From assembly GCA_021442155.1 (NCBI GenBank), contig CM038221.1, positions 43,037,648-43,101,647 on the forward strand: DNA of 64,000 nucleotides, written 5' to 3'. The notes under the pieces were generated by a model. It had not been told where the DNA came from. It ran no database searches and saw only the letters and a list, made by a program, of their open reading frames with translations. Numbering within the stretch: the stretch's first letter is position 1; every line of letters starts with the position of its first letter. Source of the DNA: Cymbidium sinense (taxonomy: Eukaryota; Streptophyta; Magnoliopsida; Asparagales; Orchidaceae). The position numbers were made by a program, and so were the translations under genes. Below are positions 11,401 through 23,122 of this stretch, one piece after another.

Positions 11401-14400
11401 TAATATACCACTTTTCTTAAATACATGTCCATGTACAAAAAGAAATGCATGGAAAGAGAATCATGCAAAAAGCTTATATTTGTTTGTTTAATTTTGGTTA
11501 TTTAATTTATATATGTGATGTGGAATTCCCTCTTGAGTCATGGCATAGGAGTGCATAGGAATGGATTTCAAACAACTGTTATGTCCTTTTCAAATGGACT
11601 ATACACTTTGCAAATCCTACACAAACCTATGCTTAAAAAGAGAAGAAAAAGTCACATAATAAATTTTATACTATTCACATGCAAGCTCATAAGTAGTTGT
11701 AAATAGCATACTCTTTATTTGTAATATTTGTTTTATAAGTTTTGAAAATAGTTTTAGATTTAGCCATGATAATAGCCATTCATATCTTACTTTAGCCAAA
11801 ACATGTAATTTGACATAAAGGAAATCTTTCATTTTAATTTTATTTTCAAAAGACATGAATGCATGATTTTTATATGACATACACATTTAGCATGATAGGA
11901 AAGAAATAAAGTGATGCAAGCTTGTGACTTCACTCACCCTAATTAATTCCTAAAGATAATCTTATGAAGTAAGGTCATTTAAAGAGAATCAAAAGTTGTT
12001 TAAAGAGACTTTCATTTTATTTTGAGTTTGATTTAGTTTAGGAAAATATGAGAAGGTTTGCTGGTCCTAACCCATTCCCACATGTGTGTATTATTTTAGT
12101 TTAATTTTTAAGTGATTAGATCAATTTTATGCTTTGGTTAGGTTAAGGTGTAGATTAAGTTCATTAATTACCCCTTACCTACACCACTTTAGCATATTTA
12201 ATCAACTAATTATGAGCCAATGTATGACATAAAACCATAAAGAATTTAAATCAGCAATACATCCTAGGAAAGAAAGGTACCTAATGCAATTGGCTCATAA
12301 TTAATGATTAATTAAGCTAAAGGGTTTAATTTAAGTACTTTCATAACCCTTCCCACACATAAGGGTTAGGTGTGATTTTCTTAGGCTACTTAAGTTATTG
12401 AACACCTAAGCATCTACCCAAGAAGAAAGTGATTGAAGGTTCTGGATTAATTTAATTTTAAAGTTAATTAAGTGGGTCATTAGTGGATTAGCCCTTAATT
12501 AAATTCATATTAAGGAGGAAAGGGGGTTTAGGAAATAGCTTAGGAAAAATATCCCAAAATCATTCCATAAACCTCCTAATCACCTAAACAAAGTTCAATT
12601 AACTTAATTAATGATTAAACCACTATCCACATGTTTAATTAAGTTTAATTACATTAAGAGAGTGATTAAGGGTTCATTAATTTATTTCTCTGATTAACTC
12701 ATTAATAAATTCCAAAAAAATTAGGAGAGGTAGAAGTCATCCCACTAAACATGCCTGAGAAGTTTGAAATTTACTAATAAAGTCATTAGGGAGTAATTAG
12801 GGTTATTAAATTTTCAAATAAACCCTAATTAATGAAGATCTACTGTTCAAATTCAATTAGGAACAATTTTATTGGATTCTCCTCTGAATTATCTTTAAAA
12901 TAAACTTGAGTTTATATTTTTTTTTGAATTTTTTTATAATTAGTTATGAATTTAGGCAGTTTCAGTTGATTTAAGTGATTTCTATGAATTCTATTAATTT
13001 ATTTTATTAAAATAAATCATTTGATACTCAAAATTTAATATCTTTTAATACGAAGGTCATTTTGGCTTGAAATTTTTATTGTAGATGTATTTTAACATCA
13101 ATTTTAATCTCTAAAAATTTCAACTTAATCTAACATGTATTTTTTTAGTTTAATTCATAAAATGATTTTTACTAAAACTCAAATTAAGCTCAAAATATTC
13201 AGTAACATTTGGGGATTTTGGGTTTGTTGGATTCCTCTCAAAAAGATGAATCAAATGAGCCATTATTTGTAATTTTTTGTGGGTACTGCTTGCTGGTGGT
13301 GAACAATAAAATCAAGGCTTTTTTTTGGAAAAATGACAGATTCTAAGTGAAAACTTATCCAAATGGACTCATTTTCATGTCGATTCGCACCAAAAAAATT
13401 CTATTTTCTAATTGGGATGATTTAAAGTAAAAATGAGGAATTATCCATGGTAGATTCCTAAAAATTTCACAAAAATTATCACAAAATGAAGGGTCCTAAG
13501 GCCGGCTATAGTTTTTGAAAGTTACCTCACCAGGGATGATTTTTGGTAGTGGTGATGACTCGAGCACGCTGTTTAGTGAGGGAAGAAGCCTTGGAATGAG
13601 CTTGGATCTTCGCCTTCACGTTGAAATGAAGTTTCCACTGGTGATCATCATTTCCTCATCGAAATACTCTTAATTTTGAAGTATTTCTCTCCAAAATGAA
13701 GTGGGGGTGATTGCCATTGGCTTTGGGAGCTCTAGGAAAATAAGAATGAGGGAAAAGGGGGTTTTCTTCAGCCATTAATGCCTTGGAATCAAAAGTGAAC
13801 GAAAATGAACCTTTTGTTTAAAATTTTGGCTCCAAACTCATGTCATTTGGCTTGGGGTGGTTGGAATGAAAGAGAATCATCCTATGTGGCTTCCTGTGAT
13901 TGGTTAAGGCATGAAAAGTGGGTGCCATGAAGGATAAATGGGTGGCCTAGCCAAGGGGAGGTGAGAGTCCTTCATGCCAAGTGTTCCAACGGGAGAGGTG
14001 AGGTGATTTCACCTCCCCATGAGTCATGGCTGCGACAACCACTCCTTGGGTTAGAAAATCAGTGTCCTTGGTGCCTATATGGATCAATGGATGAGTGCCA
14101 AGTGGCCAAAGAAGAGAAATGACCACTTGGAAAAGTGTCTTTTCTCATGGGTTGCCCCTGACCCAAGGGTAAATTAGTCATTTGGCATTGAATTTAATTT
14201 GAACAGATTTGAAATGAGTTAAAAGTAAGTTGGACCAAATTTTATATCATTTGGAGTTCATTTGGTTTAATTTGGGTTAATTTGACCCATTTGGGTCAAA
14301 TCAGGTCAAAATGGGTTAGGTTTACCAATTGGTCAAATTGGGTCAAACCAAGAGTTGGGTCATGTTCAAATTATCATTTTGATTGCATTGGTTTTAATTA

Positions 14401-15651
14401 ATTTGGTTTAACTTGAATTTAATTTGGATTTTGGCCAATTTGATCTTTTAGGTCAATTTAGGCTAGTTGGGTCTAATTGGCCAATTGGTCAAATTGGGTT
14501 TAATTGAGGCTTTGGGCAAGTTCAATAATCAATTTGGAATGAACTTGAGCCATTGGTTTCAATCAATTTGGTTTAAGTTGCAATTTGACTAGTTTGGGTT
14601 CATATAGGCTAAAGGGTTGACTTGGTCAACAGGCTAGGTTGACTTGATTTGACAAAATTCATGATAATTGATTAACCTATGATGATGAACAAACATGACA
14701 TGAATTTTAGATTGGCTTAATTTACTTTGATTTGAATCGAATTGGATTTTGGTTAATGTAGATCAAATTGGCCACTTTGGGTCAAGTGACCTAATTGTGT
14801 TCAAGTCTAGTTAAAGTCACATATGGATTTATGATTGAAATATAAATCCATTTGCAATAGATATGAAGTCAAATGGGTTTTGATTCATTTGATAATTTCA
14901 AGTCCAAAGGGTAAATATGGGTTTGACTTGGGTTAGCTTGATTTTTGAATTTAGTTTTGGATTGAGGATTGAAGTTTAGGTTTATATTTGGATTCATGGC
15001 TGATGGATTGATTGAATCATGAATAAAAATCAAGGGTTTGGCTTGATTTGAGTTTGATTTGGCTAAGTTCAAGAATTTGACTTGAAAGGCTTAGGTTGGA
15101 TTTTGGTTGAATTTGAGTTTGAGTTTTGAATTTGGTTTTGGATATTTGAATTCATAATTCATTTATATTTATGAATATAAACGAGAATATAACTGGGTTA
15201 TGAGAAAATTTCTTGAATTTGAATTGGTTTGGATTTGATTTGAGTTAAGTCCATAAAATAAAATCAAAGGGCCTAAGAAAGATTTTTGGAATTTGGATTT
15301 GGTTATGGATTTCAATTACGGGTTTCAATTATTTGGAATTGATTCATGATTTGAGAAAATCTATTGAAATTAGTTCAAGGTTTGATTCAGAGTTGAAGCT
15401 GATATGAGTTTGGAGTTTGTCTTGAAAGAAGGAAGTGTGGATTTTGTTCAGGCTATAGGATAGACAAATTTTTCTAACACCCCTAAGGCATAACCAATTC
15501 CTATGGATAAGCCTTCTATGTCTCTAGGGTTAGGTTAAGTGTTCACCTAATCACTAAAAGTGTCTTAAGACTAAGGAACTCTTAATGTCTAAGAGATGTT
15601 CTATGTCTAAGATGGAGGAGTTGAGAGCTCATTCTAAAAATGAGATCAACA
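8401..15651 (-). mobile_element. S2: solo LTR (minus strand) nested in S1
   Basis: S2 is 7251 bp and runs from TGTGGTGAAAA at 8401 (its 3' end read in reverse) to GAGATCAACA at 15651 (reverse of its TGTTGATCTC start). It is flanked by AGGAC on both sides. There is no internal region, so it is a solo LTR. It shares with S1 an LTR 3' end that is longer than in B and C: here about 80 bp lie between the terminus and the 'ggacaccacgtagat' block. Layout from left to right (antisense): conserved 3' part 8480-9300, mixed 9300-10480, marker block near 10480, AT-rich 10560-13230, transitional 13230-14160, TTGACC/GGTCAA field 14170-14900, start region to 15651. No gene seen. Confidence 0.88.
14170..14900 (-). 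promoter_or_regulatory. TTGACC-rich field in S2
   Basis: Same field as in S1, here mostly as GGTCAA on the plus strand because S2 is reversed. It includes several GGTCAA hexamers within about 70 bases near 14280-14345. Candidate W-box cluster or degenerate repeat; see the S1 entry for the count. Confidence 0.45.
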
Positions 15652-15656
15652 AGGAC
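15652..15656. repeat. Target-site duplication AGGAC, right copy (S2)
   Basis: Follows CAACA at the S2 terminus. Removing S2 and one copy joins 'ccatcagaggac' to 'caagtggaacttg' within S1. Confidence 0.85.
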
Positions 15657-18600
15657 CAAGTGGAACTTGCCCAAGCTCTTTCCCAAGCTCTAAAGGCAAG
15701 GGAGGATCCAATTCGATCAAGGTCGAGCTCAAGGCATGAAGGAGTTGACCCATAGAAGCATCTACTCAATTTCAAAACCTCCAAACTTCAGCAATGCTTT
15801 GTCTCAACTAGACGAAGCTTCTCCAAGGGAATCGGGCACTGGTGATCACCTCCGATGAGGTAAACCATTTTTTTCGAGCTTAATTTAGCCATAGTGTGGA
15901 GCTTTGTAAAAGAAAGTTTAATCCCATGGGATTTTAGCCATTAGATATGATCTAAAATGCATGATGAAGGTGTGGGCTAAATTCTAGCCCAAGAACATGG
16001 ACGGATCTCCTTTCCTGCAGAGAATTGCAGGGATGAATCTCTGGCCGTCAATCCGTACGTTTTGGATGGACGACCAAGATTAAAACATGTAGCACTCAGA
16101 GATTTTCCCTTTAGAACCACGAATTTTTCAAATATTCATATCTAATCCTAGAAAATTTAGAAAAATATGAAATAAATTGCACTAGAAAGATAATTGAGCA
16201 TGGCATATTCTAAAATTAATTTTAATTAATTTTGAGTAATTCTTTTCTCTGAATTTGGGTTTTATTGGGAATATTAATTTACTAATTACCCTCTAATTGC
16301 ACTACTGATGAATTACAAACTTCTTGAGCATGATTATGGGAATGACTTCTGCCTCCCCTAATGTTTTTAGGATTTATTGGTAGTTTAATTAGAGGGATCG
16401 CTTGATTAATTCTTAATTACCCCCTTTATGTAATTAAGCTTAATAAAGGGTATAATTAGTGGTTTAACCCTCTGATTGAGTCAATTAAGTTTTGATTAAG
16501 TGAATGTGAGATTTAGGGAATAATTTTGGGATACTTTCCTTAAGATATTCCCTAAACCTCATTTTCTTCCTTAATTCATCCTTAATTAAGGGTTAATTCA
16601 CTAATTACCCCTTTAATTAATTTTATAAAATTCTAAAAATTTCCATAACTTAATTAATATACCTTGGGTAGATGCTTAGGTGTTCAAGAGCCTAAGTATG
16701 ATTAAGGAAATCAAAATTCAACTCATTTGTGTGAGAGGGATTTTGAAAGTACTTAACCTTAAACCCCTTAGTTTAATTAATCATTAATCATGAGCCAAAT
16801 TGCATTAGGCCCCTTTCTTCCTAGGTGCATTACAAATTTAAATTCCTTGTGAGATTTTATGTCATCTCATTGGTTCATAATTATTTGATTAGTTACACTA
16901 AGGTGGTATAGCTAAGGGATAATTAACATGCTTAACTCATATCTTAACCTAATTAAAATATAAAATGGATCTAATCATATACAAATTGAACTTAAAAATC
17001 AAACATATGTGGGAATGGGTTGAGAACAACAAACTCATTTTACATCTTTTCTCAAACTAAATCAAACTCAAAATAAAATCAAACTCTCTTTAAGCAAATT
17101 TTGATTCATTTTAAACTTGCTCACTTCATATGATTGTCTTTCAGAATTAATTAGGGTGAATGTGTTTACATGATTTGATCACTTTAGTTCTTTCCTAGCA
17201 TGCTAAATATGTATTTCATATGAATTTCATGCATTCATGCTATTCAAAAAAAAAAAACAAATTAAAAAAAATGAAATTCTTTTCTTTTTTGTCAAATTGC
17301 ATATTTTGGCTAAAAATAGAAATATGAGTGGCTATTATCACTGTTAAATACAAATTAATTTCAAAATATATGAATCAATTACCCAAAACTGAAAGTGTGC
17401 TACCAATAATTTATTTATAAGTTTGTATGTGAATGTAAAATTGTGTCTTATGTTTGTTTCCTTTCTTTCCTCTTAACATAGATTTGAATATGATGTGCCA
17501 AGTGTATAATTCTTTTAAAAGAATATAACACTTGTTTAAAATCTACTCATATCCTCTCTCATGTTTTAATCTAAGAAGGATCCTTACATTTACACATCTA
17601 AATTGCATAAGTAAATCCAAAATATAATTACAAACTTTTTGCATCTTTCTTTTCCATTCATTTCTTTTGTACATATGTTTGTATTTAAGGAAAGTGGTAT
17701 ATTAGTCTAGACAACCCCAGGGTTGCAAGGCTTTAACTATCCCTAAGTAGGTCTTGTACCTTACACCCCTGGTGCTAACAATGACGCCATACTCACTTAT
17801 GCCTTTCATGCATACATGTGTGCATGTAAAAAAATGGATAAGAAAATCTCTTTTCTACTTAATGAAAATCATGCATCATAAACATTCCAATTTTTCTTAA
17901 GTAACTTGCTTAGCATTCATCATAAAGTATGCTAAACATTTCCATTTGTATGTATAGATATGCTTAGGATTCATACATATGCATGTTATACATGTTGGGA
18001 AAGAAATGAAGTGATGTGTATTTTTAGATTCTATTTTACTTTACTTAATCTTAAAATACCTTTCTCTTTGAATAGGTTTGTTTAGAGCTCATCTAAACTT
18101 AGGATTAATTAAAATATATAATAATACATTCACTTAACAAAATTAAACATGAATCTACTTTAGAAATTACTTAAGGTAGGGAAGGGAAGAGAAGTTCCTT
18201 TTTCTTTTCTCTCTCTTTATAACACTTAGTAATTAATTGTAGGATTCATTCAAACCAAATAAAATCATCAAATAAAATCAACCCAAAGCAACTAAATCAC
18301 TTAAATGAAATCACCCTCTAAGTTAAACAATTTCATACTTAGAAAGTTTAAAACCTTAAAGCCATAGCTAAGCATACCATATAAGCCTTCTAAAGCACAC
18401 ACATTAGACTAAGTCACTACTTCTAGCTTTAGGTTAGGGCAGTGCATGAATTAATGTTTGCTTTTATTTTGTGATATTTTGTTTTAGTCTGGATGTTAGG
18501 GTGTATGATCATAGAATGGATGGTAGGATGATTTAGTCTAATCATTATTTTTTTGTAGGGGATTGTGCTATGGGGCATTGTAATAAATAAAAATATAATT

Positions 18601-20659
18601 GCTTTTACTGTGCAAGTGCTTATACACCTAAGCATAATCCAATAGGCCAGGTGGACTTGAGTACCAATGTGTGAGGCTCTAAGTCTAATATACATGCTTG
18701 GGATTTGTATGGTATGTTTAGTTAATCTCTATTTTGTAGGTGTTAGTTAGATTTACTTTTTCTTTTCATGTATTTTTATAATTAGGATTTTGGAATGATT
18801 GTTATGGGGGATTAGGATGAGCATTGGTCATAAGATATCATCTTATGTACCATGTGAAACCTTTGGAGCAACTACATTCTAACCATCCAAAAGGAAGAAC
18901 CAAAAGAAGGATTCAAAGAAGAAATGAAGACCCCCCATAACATGAATTTCCTTACTTTATTGTAGATTTAATTCATTTGTAATCCAAGTTGTATAAGGGT
19001 AGAACTCGGATACCCAATTTGTTTTCAGATTTATGCGGTGATGCCCGGCCACAAATGACCTTTTATTCTTTTGTGTTAGCTTTATAAATTGATTGATGAT
19101 TTGTTTAGCTTGTGTATTAAGATGACATATTTTTTTAATTTCTTCCTTGCTTTATGTATGGCCTGTATGACGATTAGACTCTTACAAAAAAATAAATCTT
19201 CTACCAAATTAATCAACTCAAAATTAAAAAAAATAAATAACTCATAACCTCATTTAAAGCTTAGGCTAAAATCAAGATAAAAGAATTAGCAATCCCTTAG
19301 CTGGATGAGTATTTCTTTTATGACATCATGCATAAATGCATCTTGTTTCACTCTTGATTAGAGGGCTTCCACCTTTGCCAGAGACTTGGCTTGACCTTTC
19401 AGAGCCATGGTGGAAACACACATCCTCCCTTCTCACTAATTTTGGCCAATAATCTTACTTCTCATGCATTAGGCATATGAATCCTATAAGCCTGAGTCAA
19501 ATGATTATCCAAAAATGAAGATAACATGTAATATGTTTTGCATTGATCTAGAACATTTCTCATTCCCTTACATGATCTAATCTCTTAGGGAGTGAGTTTA
19601 AAGACTTAATCTCTTTCTAAAGAAATAATAGCCTAGCTATCTTGCATAAAATATATGACTTGCCTACATAAATTTAAAATCATAGTAGTTAATTGGTGGC
19701 CACCCCTAGGAGGTTGTAAGTCTAAGCAGTCAGGTGGTTTGTCCTCTCTTATGGAGGCAAACCAAATACCCACTTTTTGCCTTAGATTTAAGTCATGCTT
19801 TTGGCACTCACCAAACCTCCTTAGATTTAGGTTCTGAGATTGCTTTTCCCTTCTATGGACCATAAGCACAAATCCTCTCCTCTTAGGCATTTTTCACAAT
19901 CTTATGTTGTGGAATCATAAGCCCTAAATTTCTAATGAAAAATTTAATTCAAACAAACTAAATCAATTTCAAAAATGTAAAGCCTAACCATAAGATATTT
20001 TGAGATGCTCGCTAGGTTTCCTAGCATCATGAGCATCTCCTACTTATCTTCCTTTGGCTCCAATAATAACTCCCTCTCTTTGATCAATCCCATTTGATCT
20101 TCCAAAATAAACTAGTCAATTGATAGTCCTACCTGTTGAAATCTTTAGAGACAATGATCATTTATCTTAATCGAGAGTATTCTTAAAGAATCTCATTCCT
20201 TAGGATGTAATTAACTATGGGGGCTTTCCTGCATAGGAAACTTAATGAACCCGGTAAAAAATAAACCCTGCTTTACTTTTTTCATATAAAGTAGAAGAAG
20301 AATCTCTGACACATCATCCTACAGACCCATAAGTCCTTAAGAGTCCTTATCTAGGTGATTAGGTCTATTGCAAGTTGGTGACTTTTATCTTTCAAGATAG
20401 CACACCTTTCCTTCAATGCCATACCTAATCACCCTAATAAGTACACTTGCGATTCTATGTGGTGTCCATCTAATGGAAGAAGCAATCATCATCATATTGA
20501 ATTTTATCTCTTTTCTTTTTGTTCTCTCTTTTGTCTTCATCTTTCTTTTTGAGAGGAATGAATATAAGAAGAAGAGGACCAAAGAAGAAGAAGGGAGGAG
20601 ATTGATTGATGATGAAGATTGCATTCTCATATAAAATTATAAGAAAATTTTCACCCATA

Positions 20660-20664
20660 GATGA
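20660..20664. repeat. Target-site duplication GATGA, right copy (S1)
   Basis: Partner of 5732-5736. After it the sequence of C resumes with 'ctaggcaatgatcg', homologous to 'ctaagcagtaatcatc' near 37590 in B. Confidence 0.85.
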
Positions 20665-21752
20665 CTAGGCAATGATCGTTGTCATCGACTGGACCCGCTA
20701 TACCAAATTCTAGTCCTGGTCTTGATTGAGTATGTCTACTTTGGTTATCCCATAGCCATTCAAAATAGTCTGACTTATGTTTAGACCAAGTGTGTGGGAT
20801 TAATCCCTTATTTGCTAAATTTATGAACACAAGGCGAATACCAATCAAATGGTAATTGTATTAAATCTTTATATGAATCATCCTCAAGTTCTACATCAAT
20901 TTCTTGACTTAATGATGATGCTCCCAAAAAGAACTTCTGAATCTTCCCATCTATGGATGACTTAGGGCCTTCCTTAACTACCAAACCCTCAACTCCCTAA
21001 GAGAAAAGTGGGGTTAGAGCTAAGGTTCCCAACTTACTCTTGACTATTTCATATGTAGACATGGATACACTTATGCTTTGCTTTTGAGGCCAATCTTCAC
21101 ACTATCACACTCCAACATCACCTTGAAAGGGATTTGCTGCTGAGAAGAGCTGGCTGGTGTGCTAACCACATAAGACTCATCTTCTGAACTAGATTCTAAA
21201 TCTATGTAGATAGCGAATGTACTCCCGGTGGCTGGCACATACCTCCTATTGGGTGGCCAATAGGAAGGTTTTCCACCTCGAGGAGTGCCTCTGAATTGTC
21301 CTCTATCTTTACCTGGTGGAGGTCGGGTCATCCTACCCATGTGTTCAAATGGAGTAACGAACTGTGGGTGAAATTTAATGTCAGACTCTATATCTTCTCT
21401 TGAGTCCATGTCTCGCTCTCTTTTATTTTCTTTTTCTATTTCTTTTTTTTTCATTTTTTATTTCTTTTTATTTTCTCTCTTTTTGTCCCTCTTGGGAATC
21501 TTGATTAGATTCTTGAGAATGGACCTGTTAATTTTGGGGAAGAAAATATGCTGCATCCTCAAATATCCCAACCTCATGAACTATGAAGGACTTAAAATCT
21601 CCTTTGACGCAGTATGCAATTTTACCTCTCATGAACTTCATAGACTAATGTAGAGAAGATGGAACTATATTGTTCTCATGTATCCATGGTCTCTCGAGCA
21701 AGGCATTGAAAGATGTATTCGAGTCTATGATATGGAACTTGGCTTCAGTCTT
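20665..21752 (-). pseudogene. Protease-RT linker coding region, element C
   Basis: Translated on the minus strand this continues the polyprotein between protease and RT. Recognisable pieces shared with B are a segment reading NLANKGLIPHTWSKHKSDYF (about 20740-20815) and a Gly/Pro/Arg-rich piece at 21071-21454 (GRMTRPPPGKDRGQFRGTP, then an acidic ESSSEDESYVV). The 21378-21454 part is highly charged (Lys/Glu/Arg). Several frames and stops are needed to read through. No known enzyme motif is visible; I regard it as a disordered linker specific to this lineage. Confidence 0.6.
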
Positions 21753-22232
21753 CTAGTCATCTACCTCTAATGGCAACACTATGGTGTCTAAGGCCCTCTC
21801 GCCTTGTTCATTGAATCCTTTCAACATCATCCTCTTTTTTTGGAGCTTGGAGATGTTGATCCTCAAATAGGCAAGGGTTCTTAAACTCATAATGTTCACT
21901 GATCCACCTTGGTCAACCAAAACTCTTGATATCCTGTATTTGCCAACTTCCATTGTAATGTAAAGAGGGCGATTATGCTTGGTCGTTCCTAGAAGAAAGT
22001 CTTCATCACTGAATTTAACTCCTAAGATAACCTTTGAGTTGTGTGCCTCCTCTTCAGTAGCGATCAGCTGAGCTAAGCATATCTCTAGATCAAGAAGAGC
22101 CTTGATTAGAGATTCCCTCATCTCTTTGGATAAGATAAGGGCATCATATATGCTTAACTTAGCTGAAAACTTTCTAAGATGTGCTAGAACATTATAATCA
22201 ACTTTGACTTGGTTCTCTACAAGCATATCCAT
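21753..22232 (-). pseudogene. Retropepsin-like aspartic protease of element C
   Basis: This 159-codon open stretch contains the protease core: YRISRVLVDQGGSVNIMSL, catalytic Asp at residue 107, followed by LGVKFSDEDFLLG upstream and LKGFNEQGERALDTIVLPLEV downstream. The usual D-T/S-G triad is DQG here; the same DQG occurs in B, so it belongs to the family. Ogre-type elements are known for DNG/DGG-like variants, which fits. The enzyme would cut the gag-pol polyprotein. As part of a larger frame with stops on both sides it is a pseudogene fragment. Confidence 0.8.
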
Positions 22233-23122
22233 GGGTGGAGCATCTTGTAGAGGGGATATCTACCCACTAGAACCAATGACTTATTTACTCTTATCGAGAG
22301 GTGCTACCCTAGAAGGTAAAACTTTGCCACTGCGCAAGTTGACTTCAGTGACTTCTTGGAATGATGAACTTATAGAAAGTTCTACCTTCTCATCAGGTAT
22401 ACCTATAGCTTCTTCTATGAGATCCTCGGAGTCAGTTGACTCCAAGTCCATCTCAAGAGGTGAACCCGATTGATTAAAAAGAGGAAAGTTACAATCAAGA
22501 GAATGTATCGGAATGACTAGAGCTATCATTATTATTTTCTAGACTTGAAGAGTTTTCAAGTGGAATAAAATCAAAATTATCAGAAGTGGATAATTTGTAA
22601 GTGAAAGCTTCTTTCATTGATTTCTTCTTAGGCGGAGGTACATGATAGAAATCTAATAAGGTAAGTAGAGTAAGGGGATTTAGTGCCCTTGCCTACTGAT
22701 ACAATGCTCCTACTGGTAGAAGGGGAGCTAGTGGAAGAAGAAGTAGTAGTTGCAATGGGGGATGGAGTGTTGGACTCAGACAGTGGTTGTACTACTAAAA
22801 TATCTCAGGCAAGTAAGGTGGACTGCTGCTGCTGTTGGGCTGTCACCTTCTTTAAGTTGCCTTTGGCAACTTGCAAATCTTTCTTAGTGTTGGAAGTTTG
22901 AGCTACCTCAGGCACCTCTAGAGAGAGTTTCTTAATTTTGGAAACTACTCTTTTAAAGGTTCAAAATAAGGCAATATCCCAACCTTCTTTGGTCCTAAGA
23001 AGATCACAGGTTTCCCCAAGAATTATCCTAATATAATTGGAAGGTTATTCTAATAAGTATTTCTTAGGGATAACTATGGCACCTAATTAGTAGCTACACT
23101 CAAGCCAGTCCTTAAATGTAAT
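22233..23122 (-). pseudogene. Gag-protease linker of element C, truncated by element B
   Basis: Minus-strand reading gives an acidic, low-complexity linker: 22281-22529 includes MDLESTDSEDLIEEAIG and EVTEVNLRSGKVLPSRVAP, the latter a phrase often found just before gypsy proteases. Further upstream (about 22810-22835) is a short poly-Gln run. The region is cut at 23122 by the insertion of B; the sequence continues at 51920. The corresponding part of B is 39000-39890. Confidence 0.65.
23118..23122. repeat. Target-site duplication GTAAT, left copy (element B)
   Basis: GTAAT precedes TGTGGTGTTTATT at 23123. The partner is at 51915-51919. Removing B leaves 'cttaaatgtaatacaatcctc', matching 'tttaaaggtgacaatcctc' of B near 39890. 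Confidence 0.88.

Larger units (their letters stand above)
5737..20659 (+). mobile_element. S1: solo LTR (plus strand), interrupted by S2
   Basis: S1 is a single LTR with no internal region, inserted opposite to the pol gene of C. It starts TGTTGACCTCA at 5737. Its end aligns with the CACCACA end of other copies but is mutated (TTTTCACCCATA, ending 20659). After removing S2 and one AGGAC copy (8401-15656) it is about 7.67 kb long: 5737-8400 plus 15657-20659. Layout in sense: AT-rich start, a TTGACC-rich field (about 6780-7860), a C/T-rich patch (about 8030-8075), an AT-rich middle, the block 'actagaagtggtgactta'-like near 18415, and a conserved 3' part (about 19630-20460). A solo LTR is the usual result of recombination between the two LTRs of a full element. 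Confidence 0.85.

Noticed and set aside
14869..15072. Asn/Pro-rich 67-codon frame
   Set aside because: Low-complexity product of the LTR start region; not maintained in the other LTRs.
8401..15651. S2 as a complete element
   Set aside because: Its length equals one LTR, TSDs sit directly at its ends, and there is no PBS, coding or second LTR.
15657..15870. Possible gag fragment on the plus strand (reading with QALSQALKAREDP)
   Set aside because: It joins seamlessly to 8400 after removing S2 and lies inside the LTR of S1; no longer frame or gag motif.
20385..20658. Three overlapping short frames with Phe/Lys-rich products
   Set aside because: They lie in the purine/pyrimidine-rich 3' end of S1; composition explains them.
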